Shown here in pieces: positions 1 through 5,811 of a stretch of DNA of 9,147 bases. The translations under genes and the position numbers were made by a program. Position 1 is the first letter of the stretch. The number at the start of each line of letters is the position of its first letter. The notes beneath the pieces were generated by a model. It made no database searches. It worked only from the letters and a program-made list of their open reading frames with translations, and was not told the DNA's origin. This DNA is from Micavibrio_A sp964423095 (GTDB taxonomy: Bacteria; Pseudomonadota; Alphaproteobacteria; Micavibrionales; Micavibrionaceae). Location of the stretch: the NCBI GenBank assembly GCA_964423095.1, contig CAYRDI010000060.1, forward strand, positions 1 through 9,147. The letters run 5' to 3'.

Positions 1-2
1 AT

Positions 3-218
3 CCCGAAGAAGATGTCTTCGCCAATATCCCGGCGCAAAACGCGGCGTGTCATGTCGAAGGCTACGGTATTTATTTCAAAAGCCTCAAATGGCTCTTCAA
101 ACGCGCCGAATGGTACCAGAACGTCTATGACGTTTCCTGCCGTCCCCTTACACAAAACGAAATCAACAAGACAATCGATACGGGACAAGTATCGAACCCG
201 ACTTTGAACATGGAGTGA
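3..218 (+). CDS. 3' end of unrecognised protein gene (partial)
   Basis: This is the C-terminal 71 residues of a gene that enters from the left edge, read in the frame starting at base 3 and open to a TGA at 216-218. I prefer this frame because it gives a normal-looking peptide, runs to a stop just 4 bp before the next start, and leaves a GGAG usable by that gene. The fragment is rich in aromatic residues (YGIYF, KWLFKRAEWYQNVYDV) and has two cysteines, at fragment residues 16 and 46, which could pair if the protein is exported. The tail is polar. No family is recognised. The spacing suggests co-transcription with the glycine-rich membrane protein gene downstream. An overlapping 64-codon ORF starting at 13 in another frame looks like a shadow. 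Confidence 0.6.
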   Translation, partial: PEEDVFANIPAQNAACHVEGYGIYFKSLKWLFKRAEWYQNVYDVSCRPLTQNEINKTIDTGQVSNPTLNME

Positions 219-222
219 TACG

Positions 223-639
223 ATGAACGAGAAAAAAGAAAAAGGCTATCTGGAAGAAATTACCGGCGAAATCAAAACCGCGTTTAATGAAGCCGGAATA
301 GAACTAAAAACCGCGGCAAAGGAAGTGACCGATGATTTGCGGGACGGCATCAACGCGGGACGCGATGCGCTGGGCAAGGGATACGCTTACGTTGAAGAAA
401 CGGTGGGAAAAGACAGGATCGCCGGTGCCGCGCTCGGCATGAAGGTCGGCGGCCTGTGGGGCGTGCGCGCCGGCCTGTTCGGGATTGGTATTGGCGGCTT
501 GGTTGGCGGCGCAGTCGGCTTTGCCGCGGGCCGAAAACTTTACACATGGCTTGAAGCAGGCCGTGCCAATGACAATGCACAAGAACCACAACAAAAGCCC
601 GCAAACAAATCCGGCGGCCCTTCTGATCCCGCACCGTAG
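223..639 (+). CDS. Small glycine-zipper membrane protein
   Basis: A 138-residue protein of unknown function. Residues 1-64 are charged and predicted helical, resembling an amphipathic stalk (GYLEEITGEIKTAFNEAG). Residues 66-104 are a glycine-rich hydrophobic stretch with GxxxG-type spacing (GGLWG, GLFGIGIGGLVGGAVG), long enough for a membrane hairpin or two closely packed helices. The last 25 residues are polar, rich in Asn, Gln and Pro, and probably soluble. The architecture recalls glycine-zipper and DUF883-like inner-membrane proteins, but no specific family can be assigned. The start is supported by TGGAG at 211-215, 7 nt upstream. It lies 4 bp after the preceding gene and ends 2 bp before the stop of convergent cysQ, so no separate terminator fits between the two convergent units. 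Confidence 0.8.
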   Translation: MNEKKEKGYLEEITGEIKTAFNEAGIELKTAAKEVTDDLRDGINAGRDALGKGYAYVEETVGKDRIAGAALGMKVGGLWGVRAGLFGIGIGGLVGGAVGFAAGRKLYTWLEAGRANDNAQEPQQKPANKSGGPSDPAP

Positions 640-641
640 CT

Positions 642-1448
642 TTAGGGCAGAATCAACGGGACATCCGCCGTGCGGGCTACGAAAGACGGGTTTTTGAATC
701 CGTCTTTTGTCTTGCCGTACATCAATGGCGCACCATTCATGGATTCCAGAACGCCGCCCGCGGCGTGTAAAACCGCCTGCCCCGCCGCTGTATCCCATTC
801 ACATGTTGGGCCAAAACACGGATAAATATCGGCATCGCCCGCGGCAATGGCACATATTTTTAAAGCGCTGCCGATCCGCACCGTTTTTTGCACATGGTAA
901 TTTTGCGCAAACGCTTCTACTTGTTCTCGATCCCTGTTCTTACTGGCGGCAATCGTGATTCCCGATTTTAACGGGCGGCGGGTGTGAATCTGCTTTTCCT
1001 TCCCGGTCTGCGTATTCACCCGCGTGGCCGTTTCCGGCCCATAGGCGTAAAACAATTGGTTTAGCGCAGGGGCATAAACAATCCCGATTTCGGGAATGTT
1101 GTTGTCGATGAAGGCGATATTGATTGTCCATTCCGATCCGCCTTTGATAAACTCCCTGGTACCGTCCAGGGGATCGATCAGGAAATACCGCCCGCCCGAT
1201 AGATTGTATTCAATGCCATCGGCGGCGGTTTCTTCACCCACAACGGGAATGCCAAGCCCGGCCAATGCTTTTTGGATGTGGATTTCCGCATCGCGGTCGG
1301 CGATGCTGACCGGTGTGCCGTCCGCCTTGATGTCATGGTGAAAGGCCATGCCCTCTTCAAAATGACCAAGGATGATTTCCCCCGCCTCCTGTGCCACGCG
1401 TTGCAACATGTTGCAAAACGCCTGCGGGTGATCGAACAACTTACTCAT
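642..1448 (-). CDS. cysQ: 3'(2'),5'-bisphosphate nucleotidase CysQ
   Basis: A 268-residue member of the inositol monophosphatase/FIG superfamily. CysQ hydrolyses 3'-phosphoadenosine 5'-phosphate to AMP and phosphate, recycling the by-product of sulfate assimilation. Metal-binding motifs are all visible: GEE at 71-73, DPLDGTREF at 92-100, and EWDTAAG at 217-223. The segment GSALKICAIAAGDADIYPCFGPTCEWD is typical of CysQ rather than SuhB. Length matches the family. The start at 1448 (MSKLFDHPQ) is preferred over an upstream in-frame ATG at 1526, because the extension would overlap the end of ugd by about 70 bp and has no family resemblance. No strong Shine-Dalgarno precedes 1448. The ugd stop is only 7 bp upstream, so translation may be coupled to ugd. 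A role on another sugar or inositol phosphate cannot be excluded. Confidence 0.92.
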   Translation of the reverse strand: MSKLFDHPQAFCNMLQRVAQEAGEIILGHFEEGMAFHHDIKADGTPVSIADRDAEIHIQKALAGLGIPVVGEETAADGIEYNLSGGRYFLIDPLDGTREFIKGGSEWTINIAFIDNNIPEIGIVYAPALNQLFYAYGPETATRVNTQTGKEKQIHTRRPLKSGITIAASKNRDREQVEAFAQNYHVQKTVRIGSALKICAIAAGDADIYPCFGPTCEWDTAAGQAVLHAAGGVLESMNGAPLMYGKTKDGFKNPSFVARTADVPLILP

Positions 1449-1455
1449 GGATTTG

Positions 1456-2808
1456 TTATTTAACCGCGCGGATTTTTGTGGATGCGCCCTCACCCGCCGC
1501 AACATCGGGACGACCGATCGAAACATATCGGAACCCGTGCGGTTCGATGTCGGACATTTTGTAGATGTTGCGCAAATCGACCAGCGTTTTGTCCTTCATG
1601 CTGGCTGCAATACGTTTGAGGTCGAGCTGGCGGTATTCGTTCCATTCCGTGATGATCACCAATGCATCGGCATCCACCGCCACGGCATAGGGATCGTCTT
1701 CCCATGTGACGCTTTCAAGAATTTTTTCGGCCTGTTCCTTCGCAACCGGATCGTGCGCGGCAATCGTGGCTCCCAGCTTTTGCAGGATCGGAATGATCAC
1801 GAGGCTCGGCGCATCGCGCACATCGTCCGTTTGGGGTTTGAAGGCGATGCCGAGCACACCGATCTTTTTCCCTTTTACCGATCCGCCGCACGCAGCAACG
1901 ATTTTTTGCGCCATCTGCTGCTGACGGTCGGCGTTGATTTCAACAACCGATTCCACAATGCGTTGCGGTGCCCCGAATTTTCGGCCCGTTTGCGTGAGCG
2001 CGAGCGTATCTTTTGGAAAGCATGACCCGCCATAGCCGGGGCCGGCATTCAGAAATTTGGAACCGATCCGCCCGTCAAGGCCGATCGCCTTTGCCACATG
2101 CTGAACATTAGCACCGGCGGCTTCGCACAAATTCGCGATCTCATTAATGAACGTAATCTTGGTGGCCAGAAACGCGTTCGCCGCATATTTGATGATTTCC
2201 GATGTTTCGGGTGATGTGAAGACGATCGGCGTTTCGTTGAGGAAGAGCGGACGATACAGCGCGCGCATCACTTCGGTCGCACGCTCCGAAGACGTTCCCA
2301 CCACCACACGGTCGGGCCGCATGAAATCCTCGATCGCCGCGCCTTCGCGCAAAAATTCGGGGTTCGATGCGACATCAATGTCCTTTTCACGGCCCATCTC
2401 GCGGACAATGCTTTCAATCTCGCGCGCCGTACCCACAGGCACGGTTGATTTTGTGATAAGAACCGCATACCCCTTCACGTTCGCGATGATTTCGCGCGCG
2501 GCTTCATACACGTATGTCAGATCGGCATGGCCGTCCGTTTTGCGCGATGGCGTACCCACGGCGATGAACACGGCATCCACGTTCGCAACCGCCTCTTTCA
2601 AATCGGTGGTAAAAGATAGACGCCCCGCAGCAACCTGTTTTTCGACCAGTTCTTCTAAGCCGGGTTCGTAAATCGGCATGATGCCCTGTTTCAGGCGTTC
2701 GATCTTGCCCGCATCCTTGTCCACGCAGACGACTTCCGTCCCGAACGCTGCAAAGCATGTTCCGGATACCAGCCCCACATATCCCGTTCCGACAACACCG
2801 ATCCGCAT
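1456..2808 (-). CDS. ugd: UDP-glucose 6-dehydrogenase
   Basis: A 450-residue, full-length cytosolic enzyme that oxidises UDP-glucose twice with NAD to UDP-glucuronate, the precursor of acidic exopolysaccharide, capsule and lipopolysaccharide sugars. The N-terminal Rossmann motif GTGYVG lies at 7-12, with an acidic residue D30 after the second strand as expected for NAD. The substrate-binding and central helix region includes EIIKYAANAFLATKITFINE at 204-223. The catalytic cysteine is C263 within GPGYGGSCFPKD. The C-terminal UDP-binding domain begins around 315 with a second Rossmann-like segment (KKIGVLGIAFKPQTDDVRDAPS). The start at 2808 is supported by AGGGG at 2816-2820, 7 nt upstream. It is the first gene of a two-gene operon with cysQ. 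No glycosyltransferase genes are adjacent, so the destination of the product is not shown. A GDP-mannose dehydrogenase is the main alternative; overall length and motifs favour Ugd. Confidence 0.96.
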   Translation of the reverse strand: MRIGVVGTGYVGLVSGTCFAAFGTEVVCVDKDAGKIERLKQGIMPIYEPGLEELVEKQVAAGRLSFTTDLKEAVANVDAVFIAVGTPSRKTDGHADLTYVYEAAREIIANVKGYAVLITKSTVPVGTAREIESIVREMGREKDIDVASNPEFLREGAAIEDFMRPDRVVVGTSSERATEVMRALYRPLFLNETPIVFTSPETSEIIKYAANAFLATKITFINEIANLCEAAGANVQHVAKAIGLDGRIGSKFLNAGPGYGGSCFPKDTLALTQTGRKFGAPQRIVESVVEINADRQQQMAQKIVAACGGSVKGKKIGVLGIAFKPQTDDVRDAPSLVIIPILQKLGATIAAHDPVAKEQAEKILESVTWEDDPYAVAVDADALVIITEWNEYRQLDLKRIAASMKDKTLVDLRNIYKMSDIEPHGFRYVSIGRPDVAAGEGASTKIRAVK

Positions 2809-3037
2809 CTAAACACCCCTTGCTGGTTTTTTATCCATGCCTGAATGGCCTGAACCTAGAGTATTTGCATCTTCAAAAAAAGAAATTATTGGTCCGGGCC
2901 ACGGGTGTTGCTAAATTATGTAAATGGCATGGGTATTATTTTTCGCTTCCACGCGCGGGTTGGGGCTTTTTAAGTCCTCTGCGGGCTGTTATAACCGCTG
3001 ATAACTGTCTTCTATACATTGATTGGGAACCTCATTT
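2809..3037. promoter_or_regulatory. Divergent intergenic region, ugd / sapC
   Basis: This 229-bp stretch lies between two divergent start codons and must hold promoters for both sides. It is more AT-rich than the flanking genes. Near ugd there is a tandem 7-mer GCCTGAA at 2839-2845 and 2848-2854 (9-bp period, one helical face), which could be a regulator site but is short. An 8-bp palindrome, GTTATAAC, lies around 2989-2997. Near sapC, TATACA at 3013-3018 is a plausible -10 element, with TTATAA 18 bp upstream as a poor -35; that would give a very short leader. No convincing consensus promoter was identified for ugd. Confidence 0.4.
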
Positions 3038-3811
3038 ATGTCGAAAACATCCGCCGACGGCGCCGCCAAAAAACCCGATGCGCCCCTGATGCCGCTTTTT
3101 TATAAAAAACCCACCCCGCTGGACGCCAAGGTTCACGCCAATCTTGCATTGAAAAAGGATTTCGGACTGGGCTTTACCAAGGGCGTGAATGCCGTTCCGG
3201 TCAATCTGATCGAACTGCCGCAAATCTGCCATTTCTACCCCATCGCTTTTTCGCCCGATGAAACGGGGACGCCGGTGGCCATCATGGGCCTGCGCGACAA
3301 TGAAAACCTGTTCCTGCAACCCAATGGCGAATGGGAACCCGATACCTACATCCCCGCCTATATCCGCCGCTATCCGTTTATCTTTTCGGAAATGCCGGGG
3401 AATGACCAGCTGTCCTTGTGCATCGATTACGATGATTCCACCATCGAAGACGGCGGCGAACAGAAATTCTTCGATGCGGAAGGAAAGCCCACGACACTGG
3501 CCTCCAACGCGCTCGAATTCTGCAAATCCTACCATGCCGCCGCCCAGCACACGATTGAGTTTGGCAAAGCACTGGCCAAATCCGGCCTGCTGGTGGATCG
3601 TCAGGCCGAAATCGGCATCGGGGCCGGCAAACGTATCAACTTCTCCGGTTTCCGCATCGTCGATGAAAAGAAACTGGCGGAGCTGGACGACAAAACCTTC
3701 CTCGAATGGCGCAAAAAAGGCTGGCTGCCGTTCATTTACGCACATCTTTTTTCGGGGGCCCAATGGCAAAGATTGACGCGGCTCCTGAACAAGCGTATGG
3801 AAAATAACTAA
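3038..3811 (+). CDS. sapC: SapC family protein
   Basis: A 257-residue protein matching the SapC family, named after a gene linked to a surface-array (S-layer) locus in Campylobacter but common in proteobacteria, with no established biochemical role. Family features seen: an N-terminal PLFYKKPTPLD segment, the LIELPQICHFYPIAF strand, VAIMGLRDNENLFLQPNGEWEPDTYIPAYIRRYPFIFSE in the centre, LSLCIDYD, and an acidic segment leading to KFFDAEGKPT and ALEFCKSYH. No signal peptide or membrane segment is visible, so it appears cytoplasmic. The ATG at 3038 is chosen over an in-frame TTG at 3023 because GGGAA at 3025-3029 sits at Shine-Dalgarno distance from 3038. The next gene begins 35 bp after the stop with no terminator between, suggesting co-transcription. 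Confidence 0.88.
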   Translation: MSKTSADGAAKKPDAPLMPLFYKKPTPLDAKVHANLALKKDFGLGFTKGVNAVPVNLIELPQICHFYPIAFSPDETGTPVAIMGLRDNENLFLQPNGEWEPDTYIPAYIRRYPFIFSEMPGNDQLSLCIDYDDSTIEDGGEQKFFDAEGKPTTLASNALEFCKSYHAAAQHTIEFGKALAKSGLLVDRQAEIGIGAGKRINFSGFRIVDEKKLAELDDKTFLEWRKKGWLPFIYAHLFSGAQWQRLTRLLNKRMENN

Positions 3812-3846
3812 GCAATAGGGAAAATCTACAAACAAAGGAAGAAGCC

Positions 3847-4425
3847 ATGGCGAAAGTAGGCGCGCAACGCGCGGCAGAACTGACCGGACGTTCCAAATCC
3901 ACCATCCAGCGCGCGATGAACAGCGGCAAGCTGTCCTTCGAGGTTGACGGCAACGGCCGCCGCCTGATCGACGCATCGGAACTTGACCGCGTTTTCGGCC
4001 TTCTGCCCCAGAACGGCGACACCGCCCAAAAAGAAACCACCAGTTCACAGGCCGAACTGCAACGTGCCGCCGACATGCTGGAAATTGAACGGCTGAAAAT
4101 GCGCGTGAAGGCACTGGAAGAACAGCTCGACATCACCCGCGAACAGCTTGAAGACATGCGCGGCCAGCGTGATCTGTGGCAAAAACAATCGCAACAGATC
4201 CTGATCACCAGCCAGTACAGCCAGAAACAGGCCGAAGAGCTGAAAGAAGAACTGCGCCAGCGTGAAGAACGTGCCCGCATGGCCAAACAAAAGGCCCTCG
4301 AAGACCGCATGAAACGCATGCAGGGCCAGAACGAAAACGCCAGGGATGCCGCGCCGCAAACCACCACCGCCGGTACGGGGTTCCAGGATCTTTGGAACAA
4401 AATCCGCGGCAAATCCGCGGCGTAA
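3847..4425 (+). CDS. Helix-turn-helix and coiled-coil DNA-binding protein
   Basis: A 192-residue protein. Residues 1-50 form a MerR/excisionase-like DNA-binding domain: GAQRAAELTGRSKSTIQRAMNSGKLS gives the two helices and GNGRRLIDASELDRVFG the wing and following helix. Residues about 66-160 are a long, highly charged segment with heptad-like spacing (LEIERLKMRVKALEEQLDITREQLEDM), very likely a coiled coil for oligomerisation. A polar linker leads to a short tail, GFQDLWNKIRGK. This layout resembles proteins often found on plasmids near replication or mobilisation genes, and KfrA-like proteins in general form, but there is no replication gene here. The start is supported by AAAGGA at 3834-3839, 7 nt upstream. 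The last codons contain CCGCGG twice (4404-4409 and 4415-4420), which could fold as a small hairpin. It likely acts as a transcriptional or DNA-organising protein; the target is unknown. Confidence 0.78.
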   Translation: MAKVGAQRAAELTGRSKSTIQRAMNSGKLSFEVDGNGRRLIDASELDRVFGLLPQNGDTAQKETTSSQAELQRAADMLEIERLKMRVKALEEQLDITREQLEDMRGQRDLWQKQSQQILITSQYSQKQAEELKEELRQREERARMAKQKALEDRMKRMQGQNENARDAAPQTTTAGTGFQDLWNKIRGKSAA

Positions 4426-4449
4426 AACAAACGTCATAAGGAGTTTACT

Positions 4450-4761
4450 ATGGGCAGCTACGATACATTGCTATTAGAAGCCACAAAGATTGACCGAAGC
4501 CGGTTCGGTTTTTGGGCAAACACATTTTCCCTTGCATCTGCCATGTTGCCTATCGCAACCATAGCAGCGGGATCGCAAGGACATGTTGCGTTGGCCGGCG
4601 TTGCCGCCATCTCCAATGTCACGACCGTCTTACTGAGCCATCAATTCAATGGTCGCGTCCTTGAAACAAATAAGAGCCATTACACACCGACGGATGCCGC
4701 CATAAGGAAAGCCTCTCAGTTTCATTATGAACCGCCTGTTTGGCCAAATCCGGCAAGTTAA
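4450..4761 (+). CDS. Small two-helix membrane protein, paralogue 1
   Basis: A 103-residue protein of unknown function. Two hydrophobic segments at about 21-40 and 47-63 would form a membrane hairpin, followed by a polar tail containing HYTPTDAAIRKAS at 77-89. An exact AAGGAG at 4438-4443, 6 nt before the ATG, makes the start secure. The gene follows the helix-turn-helix gene by 24 bp and precedes its apparent paralogue by 24 bp, so the three may share a transcript. Shared landmarks with the next protein are LPxxxxAAG, a GH pair three to four residues later, and YTP[ST]D, with only a one-residue offset between the first and last. No family name is recognised. Confidence 0.75.
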   Translation: MGSYDTLLLEATKIDRSRFGFWANTFSLASAMLPIATIAAGSQGHVALAGVAAISNVTTVLLSHQFNGRVLETNKSHYTPTDAAIRKASQFHYEPPVWPNPAS

Positions 4762-4785
4762 TCAGCCTAAGACAAAAGCCCTGTC

Positions 4786-5181
4786 ATGGATCTGGAACGC
4801 ATTCAAAAATTGCGCGGACAATGGGAACGGGAACGCCGTGCGTCCCTTTCTTCCGCGCTGGCCCGCCTTCGTGACGAACGTGAACGTGAATACCTGACAC
4901 CGCTTGCCAAATCTTATGATCAGGGCCGCGCAATCCTTGCCTACGGGGCCGCCGCCTTGGTCACGGCCTCCTCCCTTCCGGCATCGCTCTATGCCGCCGG
5001 AACGGGGCATCCCCTGCTGTCCGCAACCTTCGGCTTTGCGGCGGCGGGCGGTACGGCGGTTGTTGCAAAATCGATTGTCACAATGCGGCAGTCTCAAAAA
5101 CCGTCCTACACGCCATCCGACCGCGGCTTTGAACAGGCCCGCGCTCATTTGGCCGCCCCTACCCCCGTCGCTGCGGCGTAA
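4786..5181 (+). CDS. Small two-helix membrane protein, paralogue 2
   Basis: A 131-residue protein of unknown function. It has a charged, helical N-terminal extension of about 45 residues (RGQWERERRASLSSALARLRDEREREY), absent from its neighbour, then hydrophobic segments at about 50-71 and 77-95, then a polar tail with SYTPSDRGFEQARAHL at 107-122. The membrane and tail regions align with the preceding 103-residue protein. The ATG at 4786 is the only reasonable start, since an in-frame TAA at 4768-4770 lies just upstream. No clear Shine-Dalgarno is present, so translation may depend on coupling to the gene before it. The C-terminus is Ala/Pro-rich and low in complexity. Confidence 0.72.
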   Translation: MDLERIQKLRGQWERERRASLSSALARLRDEREREYLTPLAKSYDQGRAILAYGAAALVTASSLPASLYAAGTGHPLLSATFGFAAAGGTAVVAKSIVTMRQSQKPSYTPSDRGFEQARAHLAAPTPVAAA

Positions 5182-5188
5182 TTTCTCT

Positions 5189-5206
5189 GCCGGCTTTTTT
5201 ATGCGT
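5189..5206 (+). terminator. Weak terminator-like T-run after the membrane protein pair
   Basis: A GCCGGC followed by six T lies just after the stop of the second small membrane protein gene. Only about 4 bp of stem can be formed with the upstream CGGC near 5175-5178, so any hairpin is weak. It may end the preceding transcript before the promoter proposed for the cysteine-rich gene. Confidence 0.3.
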
Positions 5207-5210
5207 CCTT

Positions 5211-5238
5211 TTTACCGTGCGCTTAAATATGGTATGAT
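5211..5238 (+). promoter_or_regulatory. Candidate promoter for the cysteine-rich gene, leaderless
   Basis: TTTACC at 5211-5216 and TATGAT at 5233-5238, separated by 16 bp, resemble sigma-70 -35 and -10 elements (four and five matches of six). The start codon of the next gene begins 6 nt after the -10 box, which would place transcription initiation at or beside the ATG. This agrees with the lack of any Shine-Dalgarno sequence there. Confidence 0.45.
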
Positions 5239-5244
5239 CAACCT

Positions 5245-5811
5245 ATGAAAACCTTCGTACTTTTCCTTGCCCTTTTGTGCATCCTCCCCCTGACCGCACC
5301 CCGCGCCGAAGGGATCAAGGAATCCACCGATTACCTGATGGATGACGGCGTCATGACGCAAGATGAAATGGAAGACGAAGCGCAATACATATACCGCGAC
5401 TGCCAGGCCAATCCCGTGACCAACCTATATTACAATTGTGCCTGCATCGGCGGGGCGTTCCTGATCCAGCGGGAAAAGCGCGGGCCGATGTATCCGCAAG
5501 GGTTGATCTATCAGGATATTTTAAAAAATCCGAAACTAAAATGCGTGAACGAAGAAGCCTACGCGGGCGATAATTATAAAACCTGCATGTCGGTCATGGG
5601 GGTTGCCTTTGAACTGGGGCTGGATAACAAGGAAATCTGCACCTGTGCCGCCAACCGTGCCGCCAGAAATTTCAACAACAATCCGGAACCCGGCATTGCC
5701 TATACCGGTGGCATATTGGGAAATGCCATTCAATATTGCCAGAAACCGGAAAACCGCCCCGTTAAAAAGAAATCCACCAACACGACGGATTTCAGTACGT
5801 TGAACCGGTAA
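5245..5811 (+). CDS. Secreted cysteine-rich protein with duplicated Cys unit
   Basis: A 188-residue protein with a clear signal peptide: MKTF, a hydrophobic core to about residue 17, and a likely cleavage near TAPRA-EG at 21-22, so it is probably periplasmic or secreted. The mature part has eight cysteines in two similar sets: C53, C65-x-C67, C100 and C114, C132-x-C134, C165. Each set has a lone Cys, a CxC pair followed by Ala- or Gly-rich sequence, and a final Cys about 31 residues later, which suggests internal duplication and disulfide bonding. The acidic N-terminal part (DDGVMTQDEMEDEA) could bind cations but no motif is certain. The tail is Lys/Thr-rich. No family is recognised. The start has no Shine-Dalgarno and lies just after a -10-like box. 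The 3' end overlaps the convergent acyl-CoA dehydrogenase gene by 20 bp. Confidence 0.8.
   Translation: MKTFVLFLALLCILPLTAPRAEGIKESTDYLMDDGVMTQDEMEDEAQYIYRDCQANPVTNLYYNCACIGGAFLIQREKRGPMYPQGLIYQDILKNPKLKCVNEEAYAGDNYKTCMSVMGVAFELGLDNKEICTCAANRAARNFNNNPEPGIAYTGGILGNAIQYCQKPENRPVKKKSTNTTDFSTLNR

Noticed and set aside
1449..1526. Upstream extension of CysQ to an ATG at 1526
   Set aside because: It would overlap the 3' end of ugd by about 70 bp and adds an arginine-rich segment foreign to the family; 1448 is the better start.
3032..4114. 360-codon minus-strand ORF
   Set aside because: It lies opposite sapC and the helix-turn-helix gene, both of which have family support and ribosome binding sites; the translation is a low-complexity shadow.
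4404..4420. Two CCGCGG boxes as a terminator for the helix-turn-helix gene
   Set aside because: The stem lies inside the coding sequence and no T-run follows; the next gene begins 24 bp after the stop with its own strong Shine-Dalgarno, so an operon is more likely.
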